From contig OW818699.1 in assembly GCA_942493385.1 (NCBI GenBank), positions 868,001-932,000 on the forward strand: a stretch of DNA of 64,000 bases, written 5' to 3'. Every line of letters starts with the position of its first letter. Positions within the stretch are counted from its first letter, which is position 1. Source of the stretch: UBA8389 sp942493385 (GTDB lineage Bacteria; Bacteroidota; Bacteroidia; Bacteroidales; UBA1402). Below the pieces are notes generated by a model. The model did no database searches and was not told where the DNA came from. It saw only the letters and a list, made by a program, of their open reading frames with translations. The position numbers and the translations under genes are program-made. Of the stretch, positions 34,660 through 42,985 are shown piece after piece.

Positions 34660-37092
34660 CTAATTGGTCGAATTGATTTGAATGTTCGTTTCCTTAAACG
34701 TTTTACCTTGAACCGTTAAGTTGATTGCCCCGACTTTGGTTGAAGATTGCACCAGTACAACCAACTTGCCATTGAACAGCTTCATGGTTGGCAGATGAAA
34801 CAGTTCCAGCGAAGTGGCATCTCCGTTGCAAGCAGCCCTATAACTGCCTTGACCTGTCACTTTGAACGTTAATTGATCGTTGGCAAGGGGGCAAGGATTT
34901 CCCTTTTTGTCCACGACTGAAACCGTGACGAAGGAGATGTCTTTTCCATCGGCTTTCAGTATAGATCGATCGGCTTCCAGAATCAATTTATACGGTTTTC
35001 CGGCTGTAACCACCTGCTTTTCGGCTACTGGTTTTCCTGCTTTGTCGAAAGCCACCACTTTGAGGGTGCCCGGTTCGTATTTGACGTCCATCCACATCAA
35101 ACGGTATTTGCTTTGGGGGGAGGCATCGTTTTTCTTCTGCACGCCCTGGCTTTTGCCGTTGACAAAGAGTTCGGCACTGTCGTAATTGGTGTAAACAAAA
35201 ACCGGTGTAACTTGGCCTTCGCGTCCAGTCCAATTCCAATGGGGAAGGATGTGCAAGGTTTTTTCCTGGGTGTTCCATTGGCCGCGGTATAGGTAGTATC
35301 GGTCTTTGGGCAAACCTGCCAAATCACAAATGCCAAAATAGGAGCTGCGAGATGGCCACCTATTGTCGTAGGGAGTCGGTTCGCCCAAATAGTCGAAGCC
35401 TGTCCAGACAAATTGACCGATGACCCAAGGCTTGGTGTCCTCCATGATGAAATCTTCCTCGGGCAAATTCGACCAGCTACAGTATTCCAAATCGTAGGAA
35501 GAGCATTGGCGGTCGTCGTACTCCTTTTTGTTGGATTTTTCGACCGGAAACTTGTAGACGCCACGTGAACTGACGGTGGATGCCGTTTCGGAACCCAATA
35601 TAAATCCTTGAGGGAATGCTTTATAGGCATCTTCATACAACTGAACCCGATAATTCAAGCCAGGTATGTCCAAAAGCGCTCCAAAACCGGAGGCCATGGT
35701 CGCCTTTACCTGATCCATACCGACAGTAACTGGTTTGGTGGGGTCTTCACGGTGAAAAATATCCTGCAGCCATTTGGCTCGCTTGACGCCTTCTGAACCG
35801 AATTGGTCGGGCACCTCATTACCAGCGCTCCACATCACGATGCAGGGATGGTTTCTGGTGGCGTGAACCAGGTTGACGACGTCTTTCTCGGCGTCGGTAT
35901 TGAAAAAGCGGTTGTAGCCGTTCTTGACTTTTGGTTTGGCCCATTCGTCAAAGGATTCAGCCAAGAACATAAAACCCATTTCGTCGCATAGTTCGAGTTG
36001 TTCCAAGGAAGGCATGTTGTGGGAACTCCGAATTGCATCGCAACCCATGCCCTTTAAGATGGTGAGCTGCCTACGCAAGGCCGCTACATTGATGGCTGAA
36101 CCCAATGGCCCCAAATCGTGGTGCAAACAGACGCCTTTGAACTTGCGAACTTTCCCGTTCAGGCTGAAACCGACGCCAGCTTTGTAACTGATTTCACGAA
36201 TGCCGAAGCGCGTTTTGGTTTCGTCCTTAAGTTCCGAGCCTGCGTAAAGTTTGCTAATTGCCGTGTATAAATAGGGTGTTTCAGGACTCCAAAGTTGGGG
36301 GTTCGATACAGCCATATTTTGGTCGAATTCTGTACCGAATAGTGTTTGGGTCTTGTCTGAAGCTACGGTGTCCCCTTTTGCGTTCAAAATGTAGGTGAGT
36401 AGTCGAAGGTTGGAACCGGTGGCTTTGGTCTTGATGTTTACTTTTGCCAAGTTGCTACTAATGAAGGGCGTAGTAATGAAAGTACCCCACTGGTCGATGC
36501 TCTCTTGATTCTTTACGATGATGCGGACGTTTCGGTACAAACCTGCGCCTGGATACCATCTGGAGGATAAGCCTTTGTTGGACAACTGAACTGCCAGGGT
36601 GTTTTTTGAACCTGCGATCAATTGGTTGGTGATATCCAGGTAGAAATAATTGTACCCATAGTTCCACTCCCCAACTTTTTGTCCGTTAAGATAGACTCTA
36701 GGTTCACTCATGGCGCCTTCGAATAGGATCAACGCTTTTTGACCAGTCTTGAAGTGTGGCAGAGTAAACTGATTTCGGTACCAAGCTTCACCAATGTAGG
36801 GAAGAGCACCAGTTCTGCCTGTCTTTTCTGAAGCAACTTTCTCACCATTTTGCTCGATGGCCACTACCTGCTTGTCAACTTCCTTGTCAAAAGGTCCATA
36901 AATGGCCCAATCGTGCGGAACGGTGACGGTTTCCCAAGTTTTGTCGTCAAAGTCTTTTTGGAAAGCCGATTCGCTGGAACCTTTTTGGAATTTCCAGTTG
37001 TCCGTGAGGGTTGTTTCCACTCGAACTTGCGCTTGTGTCAATTGAAAACAACTGAATAGAGTTGCAAAAAGGACTTTCATTGTGAGTTTCAT
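34660..37092 (-). CDS. secreted GH2 family beta-galactosidase-like enzyme
   Basis: An 810-residue glycoside hydrolase family 2 enzyme with a signal peptide (about 1-21). A jelly-roll sugar-binding domain (about 25-190), an Ig-like domain and a TIM barrel follow. The acid/base motif is VMWSAGNEVPDQFG, and the likely nucleophile is in FILGSETASTV. The barrel end WTGFDYLGEPTPYDNRWPSRSSYFG is typical of Bacteroides GH2 enzymes with a C-terminal DUF4982-like and Ig-like region. It probably acts on terminal beta-galactosides; other GH2 specificities are possible. It is 22 bases downstream of the AlkD-like gene and may be in the same transcript. Confidence 0.85.
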   Translation of the reverse strand: MKLTMKVLFATLFSCFQLTQAQVRVETTLTDNWKFQKGSSESAFQKDFDDKTWETVTVPHDWAIYGPFDKEVDKQVVAIEQNGEKVASEKTGRTGALPYIGEAWYRNQFTLPHFKTGQKALILFEGAMSEPRVYLNGQKVGEWNYGYNYFYLDITNQLIAGSKNTLAVQLSNKGLSSRWYPGAGLYRNVRIIVKNQESIDQWGTFITTPFISSNLAKVNIKTKATGSNLRLLTYILNAKGDTVASDKTQTLFGTEFDQNMAVSNPQLWSPETPYLYTAISKLYAGSELKDETKTRFGIREISYKAGVGFSLNGKVRKFKGVCLHHDLGPLGSAINVAALRRQLTILKGMGCDAIRSSHNMPSLEQLELCDEMGFMFLAESFDEWAKPKVKNGYNRFFNTDAEKDVVNLVHATRNHPCIVMWSAGNEVPDQFGSEGVKRAKWLQDIFHREDPTKPVTVGMDQVKATMASGFGALLDIPGLNYRVQLYEDAYKAFPQGFILGSETASTVSSRGVYKFPVEKSNKKEYDDRQCSSYDLEYCSWSNLPEEDFIMEDTKPWVIGQFVWTGFDYLGEPTPYDNRWPSRSSYFGICDLAGLPKDRYYLYRGQWNTQEKTLHILPHWNWTGREGQVTPVFVYTNYDSAELFVNGKSQGVQKKNDASPQSKYRLMWMDVKYEPGTLKVVAFDKAGKPVAEKQVVTAGKPYKLILEADRSILKADGKDISFVTVSVVDKKGNPCPLANDQLTFKVTGQGSYRAACNGDATSLELFHLPTMKLFNGKLVVLVQSSTKVGAINLTVQGKTFKETNIQINSTN

Positions 37093-37114
37093 GGTCGAAC
37101 AAATTTGATGGGTG

Positions 37115-37684
37115 TTATATGAACGAAACCCGCTCGTGAAAACGCTCAGCTGTCAATTTTAGTTGATGGTTTTCCGAGGTGCTGTCGGATTCCGCACTCT
37201 TTATCAGCGTTTGAAGATTGGGAAGTTCTATTTTTTTTAGAAAAAGACGTAAAGCCAGGGTGTATCCTCCTGTTTTGCGGTTTTCGGCTTCCTGGGAAAT
37301 CCATTCAGAGGATTTTTCTGCTGCGAAGGGCAGGTGCTGAAGCAAGTTGAAAACCAACTGTTCGGTCAATTCCGGCAGAAAGCATTGATCGAGCCAAATG
37401 TCTGCTTTATCTTGGCTGAACGCTTCTTTCGGATGCAGCATGGTGGCCAAAATTTTGCATTCTCTGGCGTTCTCCTTCCATAGCTTTTCGGCCAACAAAA
37501 CGTCAGGAGTATATCTTGAGGCAATTTCACGGATACTGAAAGCGTCCAGCCCAAAGTTGACTTTATAGTTGAGCCCGCTTTTGCGCATGGATGTTGAGAC
37601 TTCGCCGTTCATGCGAAGTCTCAACAAGGTTTTTATGTCGCGGAGTTGAGGGTCCGATTCAATTATAGGTTGGCAGGTTTCCAT
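37115..37684 (-). CDS. AlkD-like DNA alkylation repair family protein
   Basis: A 189-residue helical protein resembling the AlkD/COG4912 HEAT-repeat DNA glycosylases that remove N3- and N7-alkylpurines. Recognisable stretches are RMNGEVSTSMRKSGLNYKVNFG, ARECKILATMLHP and ADIWLDQCFLPELTEQLVFN. Catalytic Asp/Trp positions cannot be assigned with certainty. It is slightly short for AlkD (~230). Its ATG at 37684 lies inside the end of the peptidase gene, overlapping by 26 bases, so translation may be coupled. Confidence 0.65.
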   Translation of the reverse strand: METCQPIIESDPQLRDIKTLLRLRMNGEVSTSMRKSGLNYKVNFGLDAFSIREIASRYTPDVLLAEKLWKENARECKILATMLHPKEAFSQDKADIWLDQCFLPELTEQLVFNLLQHLPFAAEKSSEWISQEAENRKTGGYTLALRLFLKKIELPNLQTLIKSAESDSTSENHQLKLTAERFHERVSFI

Positions 37685-39701
37685 GTTCTTTGGAATAGCG
37701 GAGGTGCTGTTGGGCAAAACCTTCGGTATAGCTCACCTTCACGTCGATCATCTTGCCGGAAGCATCGTAAACTGGAGTGTAGACAGGATTGACAAAGCCC
37801 TTGTAAGGAACCAGATTCAGTAATTTGTAACGTTTCAGCATTTCCTCATGCAAGGTCTGATCCACTTTGACTGCGTACGTTTCCACCAATGAAGCTGCTG
37901 CTTTTACATCGCCGGTCGATTTGATGCGTTGGATTTCGGCCAACAATTCACCAAACAGCTCACGGACAGCTTTGTAATCGTTCACGACCAAATACGTTTT
38001 TCCATCTTTTTTGCGAAGTTCCAATACCTTTTTCGGCGCTCCTTTTTCGTAGACCCAATTGGCAATTAAGGCACGGTTGCGCATGTGGGATTCCTCGATG
38101 TCCTTACCGGGCTCGATGCGTACCAACTGGGTAAGCAAACCGTTCATCAGCTGTTTGTAGTAAGCGGCTTCGTATGCATCGGCGTCGGGAACGAGTTTGA
38201 GCTCAACCAACTTGGGATCGCCTACATAATACAATCCATAAAGGTCGGCACGAGCTTCTTCGATGGTACTGCCGTAGGCTTTCAACGCGTCGGGGTCGAC
38301 ACCAGGGAGGAGTTTCCCTGAGCCGTGGCCCAAGCATTCGTGGAGGTCGGTATGGAGATTGTCGGTGATGAAACCGTATTTTTCATACAAGTTTATTTCG
38401 GTTGAACTCCACATGAATTCTTCATTGAATCCATTGCCCTGAGCTGCTTTGTCGTAGGCTTCCATAATGTTTTCGATGGTGACGGACTTGGATCCATGAT
38501 CACGACGAATCCAATTGGCATTGGGCAGGTTGATGCCGATGGCTGTGGTCGGATAGCAGTCGCCACCCAACGTAGTCGCTGTGATGACTTTCGCTGTTAC
38601 GCCTTTGACCTTTTCTTTTTTGAATTGTTTGTCAACCGGAGAGTTGTCTTCGAACCACTGTGCGTTGGAACTGATGATTTCGGACCGCTTCGTAGCTTCG
38701 GTATTCTTAAAGTTGACGACGCTTTCCCAGCTGGCTTTCAAACCGATGGGGTCGCCGTAGGTTTCGGTGAAACCGTTCACGAAATCGATGCGGGAATCCA
38801 CATCTTCCACCCAAAGTACGGAATAGTCGTCGTAGGTTTTAAGATTACCCGAGCGGTAAAATTCAATGAGTTTGGCAATGACGGCGGCTTGTTTTGGGTT
38901 TTCGGCAACCGCTTTGGCCTTTTCCAACCAATAGACAATTTTGGTGATGGCCGGTCCGTAAAGACCGTCAATTTTCCAGACTTTTTCTACAATTTTGCCG
39001 TTTTCCTTAACAAGTCGGCTGTTCAAACCATATGAAATGGGCGTTTCGTCCTTGGGGTCTTTCATCGCCGCATAAAAATCTTCGGCTTCCTTTTGAGTTA
39101 CTCCTTGATAGTAATTGCATGCGGAAGTATTAATTAAATCGACTCCTTCGGCCTGATTGACGCGTTTTGAATCCACATTCGGGTCGAATAGGACAGGGGT
39201 CAGTTTGGCTATTAGCGCTTGCGGGGTTTCGCCGGCGGATAAAGGCAAAGAGTCGGCTGGAACTGATAGAACCGCTTCGGCAAAGGCTTCTTTAGAAAAA
39301 CCTGGTACGAACTTCTCGCTGCCATAGTGGTGGTGAATGCCGTTGGATGCCCAAATCCGTTTCAAGTACACTTCCATGGCTTTGAAGTCTGCATTTGCCG
39401 AGTCGCGTTTACCATATTGATAGACAGCTTCCAGCGTGCGTTTGATGCAGAGATTGTGCTTATAGTTCTGGTCGTATAAGATGTCAATCCCTTCCAACCC
39501 TGCTTCATTAAGGTAATAAAGCAATTCCTTTTGTTGCAAACTCAATTCGTCAAAACCTGGAACCTGGTACCGAAGTATCTGCAAGTCGGCGAACGTATCG
39601 ACCACATAATTGAAATCACTGTTTTCTGTTTTTTTCGTGCTGTCGCATGCAGAAAGGCCAACAAGGGCCGTCAAAAGACTCATAAAAATCAATTTTTTCA
39701 T
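37659..39701 (-). CDS. dipeptidyl-peptidase III-type (family M49) zinc peptidase, lipoprotein
   Basis: A 680-residue lipoprotein with lipobox LSAC (Cys about residue 19). It belongs to peptidase family M49, which removes dipeptides from the N-terminus of short peptides. The zinc motif HExxxH is present as LHECLGHGSG and the third ligand region as EEARADLYGLYYVGD. It is placed outside the cytoplasm by the signal, unlike mammalian DPP III. The ATG at 39701 starts the lipoprotein signal; further upstream in-frame sequence runs into the palindromic element at 39745-39868. Confidence 0.9.
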   Translation of the reverse strand: MKKLIFMSLLTALVGLSACDSTKKTENSDFNYVVDTFADLQILRYQVPGFDELSLQQKELLYYLNEAGLEGIDILYDQNYKHNLCIKRTLEAVYQYGKRDSANADFKAMEVYLKRIWASNGIHHHYGSEKFVPGFSKEAFAEAVLSVPADSLPLSAGETPQALIAKLTPVLFDPNVDSKRVNQAEGVDLINTSACNYYQGVTQKEAEDFYAAMKDPKDETPISYGLNSRLVKENGKIVEKVWKIDGLYGPAITKIVYWLEKAKAVAENPKQAAVIAKLIEFYRSGNLKTYDDYSVLWVEDVDSRIDFVNGFTETYGDPIGLKASWESVVNFKNTEATKRSEIISSNAQWFEDNSPVDKQFKKEKVKGVTAKVITATTLGGDCYPTTAIGINLPNANWIRRDHGSKSVTIENIMEAYDKAAQGNGFNEEFMWSSTEINLYEKYGFITDNLHTDLHECLGHGSGKLLPGVDPDALKAYGSTIEEARADLYGLYYVGDPKLVELKLVPDADAYEAAYYKQLMNGLLTQLVRIEPGKDIEESHMRNRALIANWVYEKGAPKKVLELRKKDGKTYLVVNDYKAVRELFGELLAEIQRIKSTGDVKAAASLVETYAVKVDQTLHEEMLKRYKLLNLVPYKGFVNPVYTPVYDASGKMIDVKVSYTEGFAQQHLRYSKEHGNLPTYN

Positions 39702-39744
39702 ATTCCGAACTATTTTCTTTATTTCTTTATTGCAGAACGCTGGA

Positions 39745-39868
39745 GTGATATTTAAGTAGAATGTGAAGGTCAAGGCGCTTTTTTTGCGTTTCCCGGAGCG
39801 TACTTCAGGTACGTGAGGACAAATGCAAAATAAGCAACGCAGAGATTCGCGTTCTACTTAGATATCAC
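39745..39868. repeat. palindromic element, copy 2 (long hairpin)
   Basis: A 124-base palindrome between the M49 peptidase start and the aroC 3' end. The outer 23-bp helix (39745-39767 with 39846-39868) begins GTGATATTTAAGTAG and is fully paired, counting a few G-U pairs. The conserved loop GGTCAAGGC/AACGCAGAGA is followed by an inner helix GCTTTTTTTGCGTTT/AAATGCAAAATAAGC with one mismatch. The apical hairpin is GCGTAC-TTCAG-GTACGT between GGA and GAG. The last four aroC codons and its stop (GTG ATA TCT AAG TAG on the minus strand) lie within the right arm. It shares blocks with copy 1 (829-953), while its arms differ and remain complementary. Confidence 0.87.
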
Positions 39869-40933
39869 GGTAGATTTGTTGAGGAGGTATAGGTCAAGAA
39901 TGACCAGTGCCGCCATTGCTTCGACAATCGGTACCGCTCTCGGCAGAACACAAGGGTCGTGTCGTCCATGCGCCTTGAATTTCACCTCATTGCCCTCCTT
40001 GTCAATGGATTCTTGGTTCATCAGAATTGTGGCGACTGGTTTGAAGGCTACACGGAAGTAGATATCCTCCCCGTTGGAAATGCCGCCCTGAATGCCGCCG
40101 GAATTATTGGTTCTGGTGTGTGTGACGCCATTTTCGGTATAAAAAACATCGTTCAGCTCAGAACCGAAATGGTTGGTATCGAAGCCGGATCCGTATTCAA
40201 AACCTTTGACGGCATTGATGGAAAGCATGGCACTGCCTAGTGCTTGATGGAGTTTGTTGAAAACCGGTTCTCCCAAACCGACAGGAGTGCCTTCGATGAC
40301 GCAGGAAACCACACCGCCAACAGTATCGCCCTTAACGCGGACTTTGGTGATGAGTTCAGCCATTTGGACGGCAGTTTTTGGATCTGGACAGCGTACAGGA
40401 TTATTTTCAATTTCTTTGAAATCATAGGAGGAATAGGCTCCTTCCAATTTGATGGGGCCGACCTGAGAGGTGTAGGCCGTGATTTTGACACCCAACTGCT
40501 TGAGCACCAATTTGGCGACTGCACCGCCAACGACACGGGCAATGGTTTCACGTGCGGAAGAACGTCCGCCGCCGCGGTTGTCGCGAATGCCGTATTTTTG
40601 TTGGTAGGTATAATCTGCGTGGGAAGGTCGGTACAAATCCTTCATGGAATCGTAGTCGCCCGACCGTTGTTTGGCATTCCAGATGCAGAATGCGATGGGG
40701 GTACCTGTGGTTTTGCCTTCAAAGATGCCGGAGAGGAATTCCACTTCGTCCGCTTCGTCCCGAGAGGTCGTAAGGCTGGATTGACCCGGCCGGCGACGAT
40801 TCAGTTCTTTTTGGATGAACTCCATATCCAGAACAATCCCAGCCGGACATCCGTCAAGGACACCGCCAACACCTCGTCCGTGGGATTCCCCGAACGAGGT
40901 GAGGGTGAACAGGTGACCAAAGGTATTGCTCAT
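39854..40933 (-). CDS. aroC: chorismate synthase
   Basis: A 359-residue AroC, the flavin-dependent last enzyme of the shikimate pathway (EPSP to chorismate). The three family signatures are present: GESHGRGVGGVLDGCPAG, the central RNRGGGRSSARETIARVVGG (as IRDNRGGGRSSARET) and the C-terminal KAHGRHDPCVLPRAVPIVEAM. Length is standard. Its C-terminal VISK and stop codon are supplied by the arm of the palindromic element, so the native tail may have been replaced. It lies 15 bases after slyD on the same strand. Confidence 0.97.
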   Translation of the reverse strand: MSNTFGHLFTLTSFGESHGRGVGGVLDGCPAGIVLDMEFIQKELNRRRPGQSSLTTSRDEADEVEFLSGIFEGKTTGTPIAFCIWNAKQRSGDYDSMKDLYRPSHADYTYQQKYGIRDNRGGGRSSARETIARVVGGAVAKLVLKQLGVKITAYTSQVGPIKLEGAYSSYDFKEIENNPVRCPDPKTAVQMAELITKVRVKGDTVGGVVSCVIEGTPVGLGEPVFNKLHQALGSAMLSINAVKGFEYGSGFDTNHFGSELNDVFYTENGVTHTRTNNSGGIQGGISNGEDIYFRVAFKPVATILMNQESIDKEGNEVKFKAHGRHDPCVLPRAVPIVEAMAALVILDLYLLNKSTVISK

Positions 40934-40948
40934 TTTCTTAGTGTGCTA

Positions 40949-41563
40949 TCAATTGCCGCAACCACAGCTTCCGCTTCCGCAGGCGCCTTCTTTGCCGCAG
41001 CTGTCGTCTTCGCAACCACCGTCACCACAACCGCCGTCGCCACAACCGCCACTTCCGCAGCTGCAACCTCCGCCGCCCATAAAGGCTTTCACTTCGGCTT
41101 CTGTCGGTTCGCGAACGTCCAATACTTTGCCGATGAAGTGCAGGTCTTCACCTGCCAAGGGGTGGTTGAAGTCCATGGTGATGTTGACTTCTTCAATTTT
41201 TAGGATGGTACCGTTCATACGGTTGCCCATCTGGTCCATCATGGGAACGGTGTTGTTTTCGAAGATGACGGTTTCGTCAATTTTTCCATCGATTTCGAAA
41301 ACGGATTTGGGGATTTCCACCACGTGGGAATCATCGTATTCGCCATAGGCATCTTCTGCCGTCAGTGTAAAGTCAAAGGTGCTGTCCACTTCGAGGCCGG
41401 CCAATTTTCCTTCAAAGGCTTCAAGCATCATTCCGGTGCCGAAAATGAAGGACAAAGGTTGCTCGATGGTTGCTTTTTCCATGAGTTCGGGAGCGGTACC
41501 GTCTTCGCCACCTACAAAAAGATCGTAGGTTGCCGAAACGAATTTGTTCGCAGAAATTTTCAT
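40949..41563 (-). CDS. slyD: SlyD-type FKBP peptidyl-prolyl isomerase with Cys-rich metal-binding tail
   Basis: A 204-residue SlyD-like protein. The FKBP domain (about 1-70 and 130-150) is interrupted by the insert-in-flap chaperone domain; LSFIFGTGMMLEAFEGKLAGLE and FNHPLAGEDLHFIGKVLDV are typical. The C-terminal ~45 residues are Gly/Cys-rich (GGGGCSCGSGGCGDGGCGDG...) and probably bind Ni, Zn or other soft metals. It acts as a cytoplasmic folding factor and possibly in nickel delivery; His-rich tails are usual, so the Cys-rich form is notable. It is upstream of aroC on the same strand. Confidence 0.92.
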   Translation of the reverse strand: MKISANKFVSATYDLFVGGEDGTAPELMEKATIEQPLSFIFGTGMMLEAFEGKLAGLEVDSTFDFTLTAEDAYGEYDDSHVVEIPKSVFEIDGKIDETVIFENNTVPMMDQMGNRMNGTILKIEEVNITMDFNHPLAGEDLHFIGKVLDVREPTEAEVKAFMGGGGCSCGSGGCGDGGCGDGGCEDDSCGKEGACGSGSCGCGN

Positions 41564-41639
41564 TTTTTACTTTTTATTTATGTATATACTTGATAGTTAG
41601 CTTGAAAACCACCTCGCGTGCTGGGCGCGCAAAGCGCAA

Positions 41640-41647
41640 CAAAGGTA
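41640..41647 (-). promoter_or_regulatory. -7 element for slyD-aroC
   Basis: The minus strand reads TACCTTTG, an exact TAnnTTTG match 76 bases before the slyD ATG. Confidence 0.5.
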
Positions 41648-41804
41648 CAAAAAAATCAGGATTTATGCGAATCGACTGCTGAATTGAATCAAAATGAGGT
41701 CGCATGAATTATTATTTAGTGAGAATAGTTGACCTTACGAATCAGTTTAATGCGTTTTAAAGTAAAATAAATATTAATAACCATGTAATATGGAAATATA
41801 GTTT

Positions 41805-41812
41805 TATATTTG
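41805..41812 (+). promoter_or_regulatory. -7 element for the DUF4143 ATPase
   Basis: TATATTTG matches TAnnTTTG and lies 18 bases before the ATG at 41831, in AT-rich DNA. Confidence 0.55.
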
Positions 41813-41830
41813 CATGGTAAAAGTACGAAT

Positions 41831-42985
41831 ATGTATTTAAAAAGAAGAATAGAAAACGCTGTGCTTCAGGCACTCAGCAACAATCCAGTAGTTGCGTTGA
41901 TAGGGCCACGTCAGTGTGGAAAATCCACGTTGGTAAAGGAATTGATTTCAAATAGAAAGGCGTTGTACTTGGATTTGGAGCGACCCTCCGATTTGCAGAA
42001 GTTGGAAGATGCTGAGTGGTTCCTATCTTCCAACAAAGATCAGTTAATTTGCATCGACGAGATTCAACGTAAACCAGAACTCTTTCCTTTGATCCGTAGT
42101 TTGGTGGACGAATGGAACAAACCCGGTGCATTTCTAGTTTTGGGTTCAGCCTCACGGGATTTATTGAAACAAAGTTCCGAATCGCTCGCAGGTAGGATTA
42201 ATTACAAACGGCTAAGTCCATTTCTGTTATCCGAGCTAGGCGGTAAGTTCACCTTGGAAAACTATTTTTCGCAAGGTGCGTTTCCAAGAAGCATTCTGAA
42301 TGCTGATGCTGCAGTTTCGTTTGAATGGCGGGAAAACTTCATTGCCACTTTCCTGGAAAGAGATTTGATGCAATGGAGAGGATTCACACCGACTACCATG
42401 CGTCGTCTTTGGCAAATGTTGGCGCACAACAATGGACAAACGGTCGATTATTCCAGATTTGCCCAGTCTCTTGGCGTTTCGGCCGCAACTGTAAAAAGTT
42501 ATATTGATTTACTTGAAAGTACCTTCATGGTGGAAGTGATTCCACCTTACGTCTCCAATATGGGGAAACGATTGGTCAAGGCCCCAAAAGTCTTTGTTGC
42601 CGATTCAGGAATGACTGCTGCTTTGTTGGGATTAAAAGATTTCAGCGCTATGACAGGACATCCATCATTCGGAGCGATTTGGGAACAAATCGTATTGTCA
42701 AATCTAAAAGGTCTTTTTCCAACTGCTGAATTCTTCCATTATAGGACCAGTAACGGTGCCGAAATGGACTTTGTAATGGTTATGAATAATACGGTTATAG
42801 CCATCGAATGCAAGGCTGGATTATCGCCTTCGATTACTAAAGGTACATACAATGCCATAGAGGATATCAAGCCTGTACGGACACTTGTTGTGACACCAGT
42901 TGAAAAAGGATGGCAGGTAAAACCACATTTGGAAGTAGCTTCCGTCTATGAGATGGAGGACATCATTCTAAAATGTCTAAATTGA
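41831..42985 (+). CDS. AAA ATPase with C-terminal DUF4143 (nuclease-like) domain
   Basis: A 384-residue ATPase of the COG1373 group. Walker A is GPRQCGKSTLVKEL (about 25-38), Walker B LICIDEIQRKPELF, and the sensor region LVLGSASRDLL. The DUF4143 part includes a helix-turn-helix-like segment (YSRFAQSLGVSAATVKSYIDLLE) and ends in a restriction-enzyme-like fold with D and ExK (NGAEMDFVMVM ... IAIECKAG). Many paralogues occur in Bacteroidota genomes and their role is unknown. The nuclease activity is inferred from motif only. I use the ATG at 41831, since the TTG upstream overlaps the promoter motif. Its 3' end overlaps the convergent patB gene by 9 bases. Confidence 0.87.
   Translation: MYLKRRIENAVLQALSNNPVVALIGPRQCGKSTLVKELISNRKALYLDLERPSDLQKLEDAEWFLSSNKDQLICIDEIQRKPELFPLIRSLVDEWNKPGAFLVLGSASRDLLKQSSESLAGRINYKRLSPFLLSELGGKFTLENYFSQGAFPRSILNADAAVSFEWRENFIATFLERDLMQWRGFTPTTMRRLWQMLAHNNGQTVDYSRFAQSLGVSAATVKSYIDLLESTFMVEVIPPYVSNMGKRLVKAPKVFVADSGMTAALLGLKDFSAMTGHPSFGAIWEQIVLSNLKGLFPTAEFFHYRTSNGAEMDFVMVMNNTVIAIECKAGLSPSITKGTYNAIEDIKPVRTLVVTPVEKGWQVKPHLEVASVYEMEDIILKCLN

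Noticed and set aside
40244..41203. 319-codon plus-strand open frame across aroC and slyD
   Set aside because: It runs antisense through two well-supported genes and encodes Ala/Thr low complexity produced by the Cys/Gly tail of slyD.
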